Positions 40,441 to 53,007 of a DNA stretch of 64,000 nucleotides are shown here, in pieces. A program made the position numbers and the translations under genes. This stretch comes from Triatoma infestans (lineage: Eukaryota; Arthropoda; Insecta; Hemiptera; Reduviidae), in assembly GCA_011037195.1 (NCBI GenBank), contig JAAEAF010014722.1, positions 62,001 through 126,000 on the forward strand. The letters run 5' to 3'. The notes beneath the pieces were generated by a model. It was not told the origin of the DNA. It did no database searches and was given only the letters and a program-made list of their open reading frames with translations. Within the stretch, counting starts at the first letter, position 1; every line of letters begins with the position of its first letter.

Positions 40441-40810
40441 TCTGATATTTTATCCGTCATAGCATGCATATTCCATTTGTTCCTTCCTGACAGGTTTCGG
40501 AATTTCATCCATTGTCAGAGCAAATTCACCATGTTCTTGTAGACAGTTTACTTGAAAGTCATGTTTTCCTTTCACTCGACACTTGTGGTTTGTATATGCG
40601 GGAGGTTATAAGTTTATGTTACTATTAAACACATAATATACATAGCAACATAATCTTATAACCTCCCGCACACACAACAAACCAACAAGTATAAGTGTAA
40701 CAGAAACATTGCGTTGAAGTGTGAACTCTCTGCACGAACTTGGCTTTAAAAAAAAAATCCAAAACCGGTCAGGAACAAATGGAATATGTATGTTACGACG
40801 GATATTAAAT
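40441..40810. mobile_element. Palindromic element F, hammerhead-like family 2
   Basis: Ends TATTTTATCCGTCATAGC and GACGGATATTAAATTA with inner CATATTCCATTTGTTCC / GGAACAAATGGAATATG. The centre also folds back (GCGGGAGGTTATAAG versus CTTATAACCTCCCGC at 40600-40670). Left arm, minus strand: CTGACAA, T, GGAT-GAAA-TTCC, GAAA, CCTGTC, AGGAA; G8 is lost. The right arm is more degraded. No open frame. Confidence 0.6.
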
Positions 40811-42580
40811 TATTTGTAATACCTATATATTTTAAATACTTTTCTTATCGTATTCAATGTTGAACATCCCTTCTTTTATTTAGCCATTCCTACATTTCTG
40901 AACTTCTAACTTCTGCAACAATTGTCTGTTTCCTTTTACATGATTGTAAAATTCAAAACAAGACATACTATAATTAAAAATACAATGAACTACGCTTTCA
41001 ATTGTGAAAATAGTGAAGAAGAATTAAAAGAAAATACACGTTCAACATTAGCATCGTAAAATCTAATATAGTAGACGTAAAATCTAAAATCAGCAATCCG
41101 AACAATTTAGTTATTCACCAGGACATGACGGCCCTAGGATAAGATCTAATCCAGGTCTTCAAGATAACCTACTCAGCACGTATCGATTTTATATATCGAT
41201 TGTCCTACACTTTTTCGATAAATTGTAAAGCCAAACAAAAAAATTAAATTCACATACATTAGTACTATAAATTGAGAGTATTACATTAAAAATGTATTTA
41301 TTTATTATAATAAAATAAAATTCATGCCAATGTTTTGTAACAAAAAAAAATTAAAAAATAAAATTATGAGAACATAAAAATGATTTTATTATTAAATTAT
41401 GGGAAACTTCTTCAACCTAATTCACATATTGTGTATTATTACCATACTGTTCATTTTATATGACCCATTTATTATCTGAACTAGTTAAATATGAAAATAT
41501 TATTATTATTAATACGCTTTATCATAAAAATATTCAACAGTATTGGACGTTTATTATTTCAAACATTAATACTGTCCATACTTTCTATTTAATATTACAA
41601 ACACACGTATGTTTTTATATATTTTTATAAACATTATTTATTCTCAATAAATGCTTATATTGCACACAATTAAATACACAATATATTATGATAAAACTAG
41701 TTCTAAAATAGTCATATTGATACTTAGAAAGTCAATAAACAATGTTTAATAGTAAATATTTAAAGAAATAAATGTAATATGATTGCAGTTGTTAATATTT
41801 GTAGAGTTTTTATGAGACAATAAATTTAGTGTAGAAATCAGATTAATTCGATAAATAAAGATATTTATCTTTCTCTAAGATAAAATGATAACCAATTTGT
41901 CTTTAATGTCTTATTTTTCTTTTATTATAGAAATTGGAAATAATGCATGAGTTTCGAATTTGAATTTTAACTTTGTTTTGAGTAACCAGGCTGGTTTTTT
42001 TTGGAGGAGTCTGTGAGTAAATGACTCCAAAGATTTTCTATTTTTTTTTTTTTTTAACTTTGTATCCTCAGTTAATAAAAACATATCATTTTCCCAAGAA
42101 TAGACTAAATAGAATGCATATATCAATTTCCTTTTACCGGGCTCTAGGTGTAATTTATGAGGAGTGTTGGAGTCGTAGATTGTATTGTTAGGATAAGAAA
42201 AGGGCAGGCATATCAAGATCCTTAAAGAAGTGACCAGTCCATTTCCCCGGTGGGATTTGCCAAACATAACAAACAAAAATAGAATCTAAGATCAACTCCT
42301 TTTGGAGTTTGTACATGGATAGTTGTAAAAATGTGGCCATATGTAATAGAAGTGATGTGTAGTGTGACAATACAAAACCCAAAAAGTTTCACACATCAGT
42401 TATCTTTGCAAAACCCTATATTTTAGCATGTGAATGTGAGATGTATCCGAATATTGTTACTATTTTTAAGCTACTGGTAGATCCGCAGACGTGTTAAGGT
42501 CAATAAAGCAATAGGCCACATAATTCTACTCATATTCCATAGGATTGCTCATGTATGAAATTATATTATGATGCCGTTGA
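40811..42580. other. AT-rich DNA without recognisable content
   Basis: No repeat family, coding region or RNA motif that I can support; the short frames at 41911-42382 have no domain. Confidence 0.45.
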
Positions 42581-42599
42581 ACAAGTGGATGAATCCGCT

Positions 42600-42690
42600 T
42601 ATCCGTTCATCGTACGGTTGTTTTCGTTCTGACCGGTTTTGGTTTCTCATTCATCCATCATAATGGATAAAATCACAGATATTAATTGAT
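42600..42690 (-). repeat. Decayed family-2 hammerhead-like arm
   Basis: TTCTGACCGGTTTTGG, CATTCATCCATCATAATGG and ATAAAATCACAGATATT keep the order of element F's left arm, but GAAA and CTGANGA are both altered. Confidence 0.4.
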
Positions 42691-43069
42691 GCCCCTAAAA
42701 TGATTTTGATATAAACAAGAATTCAAAACGTTTACGATGGTCAAAATTGGTTGGTGAAGTTTTCAAGAATGAAGACAAAACACTAATGTTTTGAAGATAA
42801 CCACAACCAAGGTCATTCTGTGGTGAATCAACTTCCTGTGTGCTGCTAAGATTTGTTAAGGAAATGATATGGAAAATTTAACATAACCATAACTAATTTC
42901 TGAATACTTTATTAAATAATAAACATTTGAAGAGAATAAACAGAACTTACTAATCATAACTGAAGAAATTTGAAATTAATTTTATAACATATGTACGTAA
43001 ATCGTAGTAAATCCCCACCATTTCAAACCCTACATCTGTTTGTTTCCTCCCCTTCAAGAATTAACTATG

Positions 43070-43790
43070 GAGAGAAGGCAGAAAAAGTTAGATTTTCTCC
43101 TGTAACTTTCTCCACGTTTGCTGGCACCCGATCAAAAACTGCAACGGTGAATGGTATTGGAACAATGTATGGATCTCTATGAGTCCAACCCAACAAACTT
43201 TAGCGGCGGTTTGTTACAATGGATCCACCATTATACGCAGAGACCAAACAGCAATCGAAACAGTGAACAAACATGTAAGGGAGAACCAACGCTAAAAAAG
43301 GCGAAAAGCGGCCCTTGTACAGGGAAGATCATAACCACAGTTTTTATGGGACGCTAAAGGAATCTTGCCGGTAGATTTTCCAGAAAAGGACAGGCAGACG
43401 TTAATTTGGAATATTATTCTAACTTTATAGACCAGTTGAAGCAAAAAATTAAGGATAAAAGGCCAGGCGAAGAAGAAGAAAGTTCAGTTTCATCAGGACA
43501 ACGCTCCCAGCCACAAAGCTTTCCGCGTGTGATCGTTAAAATTCATGAATTGAAGTTTGAAGTTTTACCGCATGCACTCTATTCACCCAAACTTAGTCCC
43601 GTCAAATTTCAGCCTCTTCTGAAAACTGAAAAAAATTCTATGCTGCGAAGAAATATGGATTCCATAGTCAACTCAGCAAATGAACGCCTATTTTGCAGAC
43701 TTGGACGAAAGCGCCTACATCATAGAAGGGAGCACCGGATGGCGCAAGTGTATAAATTTACGTAGAAGAATAAATTGAATTTATGTCATT
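43070..43790 (+). pseudogene. Decayed mariner transposase (fossil 2)
   Basis: Across three frames: LAPDQKLQR, LYESNPTNF, QWIHHYT, TCKGEPTLKKAKSG, EYYSNFIDQLKQKIKDKRPG, then FHQDNAPSHKAF (second catalytic Asp), and YFADLDESAYI near the end. This is mariner transposase order from the region before the first catalytic Asp to the C-terminus. Multiple stops and frameshifts; no terminal repeats recognised. Confidence 0.75.
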
Positions 43791-44817
43791 ATTTTTGTTT
43801 CTTCCTTGTTAGATCGGAAAACTTATCATCCCATTTTCGTAATACTGGGAGAGAAATTCGATATTGACTCTTTCAGTGAGTTTTCTTCTTTGAATTATGT
43901 TGACCCCCCCCCCGTACACATATACACACACACATTTAAAAAAATCATTGTGACCGCCCCCAGATAGCTGAAATAGTAATGTTACTTACGCTCAACTGCT
44001 CGAACTAGTAAAAGATAATATTTTACGTTCCAAACATTTTTACTTTGCAAGTTTTATTTTTAAATATTTATGCAATCATCAGGATTAATCAACCAAATTA
44101 TTTTAATGATTAGATAGAAGGTATAATTAAAAAAAAAAAGAAAAGATAATCAGTTAATAACGTCCTTAAAAAAGAAACTAATTGATTCCTTAATTTTCCT
44201 CAGGTATATTGCACAAGCAGTAAAAGTAAGTAGCAAACTAGAGAAAAATGTATTAAGAAATAATTTGCATAATCTTTTGGTGGATATAAATTCCATTGAG
44301 AGGAAAATTTGCTCTTTTCATTCTCCGATATTCCCATTAGATTACTTGTACAGATATGATAAACAAGTCATTACTGTTATCTAACAGTCGTGTGACTATT
44401 ACAGAGGGACATAATAATCTTCTTAATCAAAGCCACACACACAATTCAAGGCAGATTGTTTTTTTTTTTTTAATTTTATTTTCTGCATTATCTCTTTTTA
44501 AATTATCTATCTGGTCTTTTACAATAAATATTGCGATCGTGTCGAAGTTTATAAAGTGAGTTTTTTTTAGCGGAAATACATGTATTAAAGCAACAAGTAG
44601 GTCACGAAGGTCAGATCCGGACTTCAGCTTTTTGCTATTTTCTTGAAAGCGGCTTCCAACGATTTCTTTTAAACTTCGTTTACTATCTAACACTAATGAA
44701 TCCATATAACTTTTAAATTAAACATTTTCCCGGGAAAATTGATTTGGGGGGGGGTTCAGGGGGGAACTGTAGTAACGTTAAGCTTCCCAATAAAATAAAC
44801 ACATCAATACCAATATA

Positions 44818-46143
44818 TGAGATGTGTAAATTAAGTAATGAGACTGATTTTTTATCTTTTTTTTATTCAAATGAAATTACAATTCAACATTGTCCCCTTC
44901 AAAGTAACTACCTTGGGAAGCCACACAACGCTGAAGACGATTCTTCCATTCGTCATAGCAGTGCTGGAACTCGGATACTGGAATAGACTTCAGTTGGTCG
45001 GTTACGGCTGTTTGAATATTCTCCAATGTTCCAAAATGACGTCCCTTGATGTGATTTTTCAATTTGGGGAACAAAAAAAAGTCACATGGACTCAATTCGG
45101 GTGAATAAGGAGGCTAAGGAGCCACAGGAATGTTATTACTGGCCAAATACTCATTAATAGAAATCGCGGTATGACACGGAGCATTGTCGTGATGCAACAG
45201 CCACTTGTTTTTGATGTTTGGTCTCACACGCATGACTCTTTTTCGAAGTCTCTCAAGAACTTCTCGGTAAAAATGTTGGTTTACCATTTGGCATTGAGGC
45301 ACAAATTCTTTGTGAACGATTCCTTGGCTATCAGAAAAGCAAATCAGCATGCATTTGATTTTTGACTAGCTCATTCTTGCTTTTTTTGGCCTTGGAGAGG
45401 TTGAAGTGTGCCACTGCATGCTCTGACGCTTAGTTTCTGGGTCATACTCAAATACCCAAGACTCATCTGCTGTAATAACACGTCCCCAAAAAATTGGGAT
45501 CGTTTTCAATTGCTCCCAAAAAGTCAAGGCTCCTTTCCTTTCTGAAGTCTTTTTGCTCTTGTGAAAGATTTTTCGGAACCATTTTTGCACAAATTTTTCT
45601 CATCCCCAATTCATTAGTCAAAATTTGATGAACGGTTGTGTGAGTCAAATTCAACTCTTCGCCGATCATTCGGACTGTCAAACGACGATCTGAACGCATG
45701 AGATCGCGGATTCTGCCAACATTTTCGTCGGTTCTTGAAGATGAAGGCCTTCCGCTGCGAGGCTCGTCTTCAATTGATTCCCTTCCTTCTGCAAACGACT
45801 TAAACCACCTAAAAACCTGTGCTCTCGCCAAAACATTGTCTCCATAGGCCTGGCACAGTTTTTCAAACGTTTTCGTTGCACTGTGCCCAAGTCTGAAGCA
45901 AAACCTGCTTCAGCACAACGTTGCTCGTAATTGATGTCACTCATTTTTAAAACGCACTAAAAAAACCTTGCTCACAAAAAAAGTCACTACGGACCGTGCA
46001 ACAACTCTAGCATTTTCAAATTTGCATTGGACGTGTATCAGATGTTTACCTTCCCTACCACGCATGCGCCGCGGTGTTCGATCTCCAGTGTTGCCAGATC
46101 GAACACTAGAAAATCAGTCTCATTACTTAATTTACAGACCTCG
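44818..46143 (-). mobile_element. Mariner-type transposon, 1326 bp, with terminal inverted repeats and TA duplication
   Basis: Inverted ends (GTAAATTAAGTAATGAGACT inside a repeat of about 34 bp; outer bases TGAGATGT left and CGAGGTCT right after complementing) are flanked by TA at 44816-44817 and 46144-46145. The length is typical for mariner. Inside, on the minus strand, is a transposase with D,D34D spacing. Inserted within an old T-family repeat. Confidence 0.93.
44877..45944 (-). pseudogene. Mariner transposase, D,D34D type, disabled
   Basis: Start ATG at 45942-45944 (MSDINYEQRCAEAGFASDLG). Helix-turn-helix region continues with ARAQVFRWFKSFAEGRESIE and RSGRPSS after a frameshift near 45880. 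Then VITADESWVFEYDP (first catalytic Asp), LLHHDNAPCHTAI (second), YSPELSPCDFFLFP (third, 34 residues later), and the C-terminus at 44877. Breaks seen: the early frameshift, a second near 45480, and a TAG replacing a Gln codon just before PPYSPEL at about 45111. Otherwise well conserved, so recently inactivated. Cut-and-paste DNA transposition is family knowledge. Confidence 0.93.
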
Positions 46144-46600
46144 TATGGTTTTCTCTCAATTATATAATATTAATATATCTCAGAGGATGCTAGAATACCA
46201 AGTTTGTAGAAAATCAGTTAAACGGAAATACGGCTTCACAAGATTTTGGATTTTGAGTTTTTCTTGAGGGGAAAATTCTCGAAATTGTCTATAACGATTT
46301 CGTTTAAACTTGGTATGGTAACTGTACAGATATAAACGTATCACTTTTATTTGAAACATTTAAAAAAAAAAAAAATGATTATGGACAGTTGTGCCGAATT
46401 CGTGACGTCAAACTTTATAAGTTATTTGCAAATTTTAAATTTCAAATATTATTTTGCACAGTTTGTTTCAAACATTTTTTTGATGCGCTCTACTGAGCCA
46501 TAATATAATCACTTATATTTATGTTAAAGGACAAATATGTAAAAAATTTAGATTTCACGAAAATGTCGTGTGAGTGTTTCATGCTGGATTTTTTTTTTGG

Positions 46601-47815
46601 ACACCCTCAGGTCGTCAAAACGCAATATCTAAAATTTGACATGATTACGATAATTCCTGTTAATAGATAAGAGAAAGTAAAAAACAAAACAAACCAAGTT
46701 ATTCTACCAATGACGTGATATTTACTAAAATTTCATATTCACTTGGCCCCTATTTCACACTTAACAAGCGTGAAAATGCTAAAAACCTACTTTATTCCGC
46801 GCAATATTATTAATTCTACCGTCAAAAATTAATTAATTAAAAATGTTTAACTAAACATAATTTTATTATAATGATAATAAAATAAGAGTATACAGACTTT
46901 TAACCACAGCCAATTAGTAGTTTAGGTGTTTAGATAGCGTGCCAGAGGGCCGTCAAAACTGTTACCAAATTAGAAGAAGGGAGGTGGGAGTCTCCGTGCT
47001 CTTAGATAATATACCATTATGACAAGGAAATAATTGAGAGTGTGACCCAGCTTTAATAATATATAGCATAAAGAAGAAGTGACAAAAAGAAACTGTGGGT
47101 TATTTGTAAAACATCTAGAATACAAAGATCACAGTTAAATTTTTTTTTTATTTATTAATAAATTAATGTATTATGCAAGAAATGCAGAAATGTTACAATA
47201 ATTAGAACGATAACTGGTTGGCGGTGGGTCTCGCAAATGAGGCTTGGTTTCTTAAAATTCAGAAAACTGAAAGATCTCTCAAGAGTATTTGCTTTTCCTT
47301 ATTTGATCTGGCAGTCTTGAAAATTCAAAACTGGAATTTTCTCCCCAGAGATAAATGAAGTAGATTTAAATTAATTTTATAAAAATATCTAGAGGCGAAT
47401 GCCCACTATTTCAAAAATACAATTCCAATCGCTTCCTCCTATCCAATAATTAAATAAAATATTAAATAATAAGTAAAGAGAGAAATAAGGATAAAGTCAG
47501 AGTTTCTCCGAAAACTTTCATATCACTTCAAAATCCAAGCTTTTTTTTTCTCCTACAATAGTAAAACTATACGAAAAAAGTTATAAAACCTGGTAAGATA
47601 TGTGGGCTAACTTCTAAGAGAATGCTGTTCTTTATAAAAGAAGGTTTATTTTCATAAAAGTTAAAAAAAAAAAAAAAAACAAAATTAAAGTTAAGCAAAA
47701 TTATATTATGTTATTAGTTTATTGCCGCACTTCCAGTCAACCGATTTATTTTAAAACGGGATTTTTGGCAACTTATGCAATTCTAATTAATATTATTTAG
47801 TCAAGAGAATTAGTT
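46601..47815. other. AT-rich DNA without supported feature
   Basis: Homopolymer runs and low complexity; nothing identified. Confidence 0.45.
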
Positions 47816-47819
47816 TAGG

Positions 47820-49127
47820 ATTCAACGCTTGGCTTGTGTGTCGGTGACCGGTGCGATGCGGACCACGCCTACAGCTGCAATGGAGACTTTATCAGGAATT
47901 CCATCGCTCTTTGCAGAGGTGAAAACTATGGCAATGAAAGCCTGTTATAGAATCAAACAGGCTGGTTTTTGGCAGGGTAAGCGATATGGTCACTCTACTA
48001 TTCATCGCCAGATGCTTTTGAAGGTTCCTGTTACAGGTTTTCCTTCGGATAGAATGTTGAAGAATTTTGTTTTCGAGCATTCTTACAGTATCAGGTTACC
48101 TTCTAGGGAAGATTGGTCAGCATTGGGTCCGTCTAGCGTGATACCTGATAATTACTTCCGGTGTTACACGGACGGTTCCAGAATGCATGGTAGGTCTGGA
48201 GGTGCGGTCTATTTTGAGACCGGAGATGATCTGGCAATATCTCTTGGTGAATGGACCATGGATCTACCATGGTAGGTCTATTATGCTATTTTTGTGTGTG
48301 TCTTGGATGAGAGGTTACGTAACATTAACTTAAAAGGTGTTTGTATCTGCTCGGACAGCCAGGCTGCGCTGAAGGCGCCGAGTTCATGTGTCCAGGTTGG
48401 TGTTAGAATGTTCTAAAAGACTGAAAGAGCTTTCTTCTCTGAAGGATGTGCTTCTAGTCTAGGTGCCAGGACACATGGGAATTTTTGGGAATGAGAAGGT
48501 GGATAGGTTTGCCAAATTAGGCACCTCTCTTCCTTTCATTGGTCCCGAGCCTGCTGTTGGCGTGTCTTTTGGCACATGTCTGTCAGGCTTCCAGACATGG
48601 ACAGCTTCACAGCATTGGATGAGCTCAGTTGGTTTTCGGCAGTCCAAAATGTTCATCGGGGGGTCCGGACAAGGCCATTAGTGAGACGTTGCTATGTTTT
48701 CACGGAGCGCTCTCAGGCATCTGGTTGGATCTCTTACTGGACATTATGGTTTAAGGAGGCATCTCTACATAATGGGGCTCATGCCAGATCCATTTTGTAG
48801 AGTCTGAGAGGCAGAGGAGGAAACACCCATCCATCTACGGACCACGCCTACAGCGTGGCACTGATTGCCTGTGTTGCGAAGAAATTAGGTTCAGGACTTT
48901 TGGTCGGAATAGGATGTCTGTGGAAGAGCTTAGGCTATTTCCACTTAAGGTTATTGTCCGATTTATTGGGACTGCGGTGAATCTTAGATGGATAAGATCC
49001 GGGTCTGGATTTTTGTTCTAGAACCGGTTTGTTGTTGTTTTTCTTGGGGTAGCTATTTGGGCCCAGCGAGGCTTTAGATAGCGTTAGGGTCCCCTCCACA
49101 GACAAATAATAATAATAATAATAATAG
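47820..49127 (+). mobile_element. LOA/R1-type LINE, 3' part with RNase H (copy 1)
   Basis: Starts in the RT C-terminal linker (VTGAMRTTPTAAMETLSGIP), then RNase H pieces: CYTDGSRMHGRSGGAVY, VCICSDSQAALKA, VPGHMGIFGNEKVDRFAK. It continues in shifted frames to GLRRHLYIMGLMPDPFCR and the EEET...H...DC end. At least three frameshifts or stops. Ends with a (TAA)n tail at 49106-49127. A 5'-truncated insertion; copies 2 and 3 are at 50945 and 56884. Confidence 0.8.
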
Positions 49128-49189
49128 TTGACAGAATTTTATAGCACATTGTTAAACTGAAACAGCACATTAGAGGAAAACATAACTCC

Positions 49190-49610
49190 ACCATTCCTTC
49201 TAAAGTCACCTTAAATGAATTTTCCGGGAGAAATGTTGCAAATAAGAGTTGTAGCTCTTTATATAAGTAGTTGATATACCAAGTTTAAAGAAAATCGTTG
49301 GAGTCGTTTTAGAAAAAATAACAGAAAACTGAAAAAAAAAAAAAAAAAATTCTGTAAAGTGACACTTTCGGTTAATGGATTTCGCCCGAAAATCTTCGTG
49401 CGATGGTAGTATCTAAACGGAATACCGGAAGTTTGAGCCTCCTGCAACGTTTCGTTTTTTTGAGATATTCTTTTCACACACATACAGGACCATTTTCTAA
49501 AAACCAACATTTTTTGAGTTCAGGGGGCCTCAAAACTTGTATTTCCGGTGAAAACTTAATTTCGAAAAGATCCACAATACTTCCTCTAACTATTGTAAGA
49601 GTAAGTAATA
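49190..49610 (-). repeat. T-family repeat fragment
   Basis: TTTTCCGGGAGAAATGTTGC, CCAAGTTTAAAGAAAATCG, GGATTTCGCCCGAAAATC, GGGGCCTCAAAACTTG, CACAATACTTCCTCTAAC in reverse family order. Confidence 0.65.
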
Positions 49611-50940
49611 ACAATCTACGAGGACAAGTCTCAACAAATATTTTTTAAATTGAAAACACACTAATTATTGAGAAAACGTATGAGCGAAAAACTGGTTGAT
49701 GACGAAAGATAAATCTGATTGCCCTCTCAATTCTTCAAAGTTTTCGTGATTTGTCTCGAGAAAATGGCTACAATTATTTTCTTAAACTCATAGACCACAT
49801 AGGTAGACCAAAATATTTTGGAACATCGAAATGAATGGGCGCCAGCAACGGTGTACATTCTAAAAGCAAAGACATTAGGTCTTTTGTAAATATTGCAAGT
49901 ACTTAGTGTATGTGATCTCTTAGGATTTGTTTAGTATTTTGAACATTTATCTACCCGACGACTTTCGACCTAAGTCGGCTGTAGTCATTCACTTGCAAAT
50001 GTTCAAGAAATTTTGTTCAGACTATAACTGCATCACACTTGAAGATATTTTTCCAAGTTTGAAGAAAATGTTTATCGGAAATTGCGATTTTATAGATTTT
50101 TGATTTTTAATAATTTTTTCCCCAAAAAGAATTTATTATTTTAATTTAAATTGAATTTGAAAAAGTAAATTATGGATTCTAAAATCAAAAACCCTACAGA
50201 TCGTAGAATACAAATTTAAATGAAACAGGGATAAAGATAAGCGCTTACTGGCTAGCGTAAATAAAATAAAAAAAATGTTCGAACGTAATATAAATACGTA
50301 ATATGTATTCAAGTAAGACGCAATAAAAGGCACACTCTGTAAATGTAATGTAGAATCTATTAAATAGAAAGAGATAGAACGAAATAATACAGAGCTAGCT
50401 AGAAAATTAGGGTGAACGTATTTTACCTGCCAAGGTCTCTTATCTAATGATTCTTTTATAGTTATTAATGAAATCACGATTTACTATTGCGGAAGGTCAT
50501 TATAACTATGAACGCTCCAAAGTTTCGAACTAGTAAGCTGGGTCTCTCTCTTTTGGTAATTTATGTTTGTAACTTTACTACCATTTACAGTAATACCATA
50601 ATATACTAGTAAAAAAGTCGTATATGAGTTATATGTATGAAACTTATCGTAAGAAATTTTCATTTATTTACTTTATGGTTACATAATAATATTATTAAAA
50701 ATAGTTATTTATCTGACAATAGAGTAAATTTGTACTTTAGACTTCTTTAAAAAATAATTTAATTAACGATTTTTAAAAAATTGCGAAAATTCACTATTCT
50801 ATAGATTAAAACTGTTTTTTTATTTCTTGTTTTTAATTTTCTCGAGAACAGCTATAACGATTTCTCTTTAATCTTTAACCTTGAGATGCTAACTGCACAT
50901 ATACTCGTACTAACCAATAGCTTTTATTTGAAACAGTTTT
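49611..50940. other. AT-rich DNA with T-family scraps
   Basis: Short family pieces near 50040-50120 and 50800-50940 (CTATAACGATTTCTCTTTAA, CTTTTATTTGAAACAGTTTT). Otherwise no supported feature. Confidence 0.45.
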
Positions 50941-50944
50941 ACTG

Positions 50945-51955
50945 TGCTCATCCGTAGGAATGAATGCTGTGAAGCTATCCATGACTGGAAGCTTGACACA
51001 CACATATGCCTGAAGACACACCAACAGCACGATCGGAACCAATGAAAGGGAGAGTGGCGCCTATTTTGACAAACCTATCCACCACCTCATTTCCAAAAAT
51101 CCCCATATGACCTGGTTACCCAGACTAGAAGCAGATCCTTCAAAGAAGAAAGCTTTTAGAACATTCCAGTACCAACCTGGAAGTGAAGAAACATGATCGC
51201 AGCGCCTTTAACGCAGCTAGACTGTCCGAGCAGATACAAACACCTTTTAAATCTGTCTCAAAATGCAGTAAAGACTAGCATGAACCTCAGTCAGGAAAAG
51301 AGTGGTCTAATCACCAAGAGATGCGGCAAAGTGTTCTCCTGTCTCAAAATAGAACGTAGCTACAGACCTACCATCCATACTGGAACTGTCCGTTTAATAC
51401 CGGAATTATCAGGTATCATACCAGATGGACCCTATCTTAACCAATCTTCCCTAGAAGATTAACTGATACTGCAAAAATGAAAACCTATAATAGGAACCTT
51501 TAAAAGCATTTCGCGATAAATGGTAGAATGACCATATCGCTTACCCTGCCAAAACCCTGTCTGTTTAATTCTATAAAAGCCACGTGTTTCACCCCTACAA
51601 AGATCGGTGGGATTCCTAACAAAGTGTCCATTGCAGCTGTTGGCGTGTTTTGCATCGCACCGGTTACCGGCAGACAAGCCAAGCGTTGAATATCCTCAAG
51701 CAGCAGTCTAGCACATCTGATCTCAACGGTACACTACCAGACCTCAGTCGCATATAACAACCTAGGTTTAATAACCCATATCATAAATCTAAAACATCAT
51801 CTTGCGAGTAATTTTCTCGATTCTTACCTACAATTCCACAACAATACAAAAACGGAAATAATTGTCTTTTGATGCTGTGTCTCAACATATTCCAACCAAT
51901 TTAATTTATTGTCAAGAACTACTCCACCAATTTAGACTTATACATTTAGTTGAAA
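50945..51955 (-). mobile_element. LOA/R1-type LINE, 3' part (copy 2)
   Basis: Minus-strand broken frames: RT thumb (LVGI-like, LLYATEVW), then LACLPVTGAMQNTPTAAMDT, then FIELNRQGFG, and RNase H pieces ending near 50945 (VDRFVKIGA, LPFIGS). Same family as copy 1, about 100 codons more on the 5' side, missing the 3' tail. Element C is inserted about 30 bases beyond its 5' end. Confidence 0.75.
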
Positions 51956-51998
51956 TATTTTTTTCAGAAAAATTCCTATGAGATAATTGTGTGGAAGT

Positions 51999-52322
51999 GG
52001 TGGTTGGTTCCGCAGAGCTGGAAAGCATCAGAGATATTTTCCGTGATAGCCTGCTTCTTATTGAGGTCATCGACCGGTTTAGGGCGTTCGCCCATTATCA
52101 GGATGTTTTGTTAAACAGTGTTATAACATACTACTTGCACAGAGCAAATACAGTTATACACTCCGAGCGTTGATACTCACGAGTGTATCAACTGTATTTG
52201 CTCTGTGCAAGTTTATGTTATTTACACTGTTTAACAAAAAGCATCCTGATGATGGGCGAACGCCCGTAACCCGTAGATGATCACACAAAGAAGCAGGCTA
52301 TAACGGAAAATATCTCTGATGG
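51999..52322. mobile_element. Palindromic element C, with 14-bp target duplication
   Basis: 324 bp, arms as element A, flanked by direct AATTGTGTGGAAGT at 51985-51998 and 52323-52336. Left end has the extension GGTTGGTTCCGCAGAGCTGG; right end stops after ATATCTCTGATGG. Hammerhead-like cores are damaged in both arms: left CTGATAA and TAAA, right CTGATGA intact but GTAA for GAAA. Confidence 0.82.
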
Positions 52323-52792
52323 AATTGTGTGGAAGTTTAAGCTTCCTTCGTTATTACCACATTATTAAAATACATCACCTGATGGAAGTTAAAGCAAAAA
52401 TTCCAACTTTGATAATAATATGCTTAATTAAAAAAACTACATAGAGAATTTTAGAAAAAACAAAGTCATGTGAATAAATACGTCTGTTTTTTTAAAAATA
52501 GAAACATGAGGTAATTCTAGAAAGATTAAAAAAATGTGAAGGTTACAATTCACCTGTAAGGAGTGTCCATTTATAATTATAATGTTTGAAGAAGTCTCTC
52601 ATATACCACATCATGATTCAATCATGCAAACTGAATTTTAAATCAACTAATCATCATTGCAGTCAGAAATCTTACATTAATTATAGATTGTTAAAAGAAA
52701 AACATGATATAAACTACTTCTTAACTTCAAAAAACCATACTCTTATGATCAGAGATATTTTCCGTGATAGCCTGCTTCTTTTTCTTTGTGGT

Positions 52793-52830
52793 CATCGATC
52801 GGTTTCGGGCGTTCGCCAATCATCAGGATG
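52793..52830 (-). ncRNA. Hammerhead-like motif, left arm of element D
   Basis: Minus strand: CATC, CTGATGA, TT, GGC-GAAC-GCC with weakened first pair, CGAAA, CCGATC, GATG. Core blocks are present, stem II one pair shorter than element A, cleavage triplet ATC. Confidence 0.5.
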
Positions 52831-52969
52831 CTTTTTGTCAAAACCAGTGTGATAACATAGACTTGCATACAGCAAATTTATTTGATACATTAAACGGTGT
52901 ATCACACGCAGTGCATCAACTAAATTTGCTCTGTGCAAGTCTATGTTATCACACTGGCTTTGACAAAAA

Positions 52970-53007
52970 CATCCTGATGATGAGCGAATGCCCGAAACCG
53001 GTCGGTG
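52970..53007 (+). ncRNA. Hammerhead-like ribozyme motif, right arm of element D
   Basis: CATC 52970-52973, CTGATGA 52974-52980, T, GAGC-GAAT-GCCC (one mismatch), GAAA 52994-52997, CCGGTC, GGTG 53004-53007. Stem I CATC/GGTG is kept by a G-T wobble. Core is intact and stem III self-complementary. Confidence 0.58.

Larger units (their letters stand above)
44510..46600 (+). repeat. Old T-family repeat, split by the mariner at 44818-46143
   Basis: Before the mariner: ATTGCGATCGTGTCGAAG, AGCGGAAATACATG, CAACGATTTCTTTTAAACTT and CGGGAAAATTGATTTGGGG. After it: TATAACGATTTCGTTTAAAC and the terminal GTGTGAGTGTTTCATGC at 46569. Strongly diverged, so old. It was intact before the mariner insertion. Confidence 0.6.

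Noticed and set aside
49945..49995. GACGACTTTCGACCTAAGTC resembles a hammerhead core on the minus strand
   Set aside because: A GAC/GTC stem and GAAA are present, but the CTGANGA block reads TACAGCC, so nothing beyond one stem and GAAA supports it.
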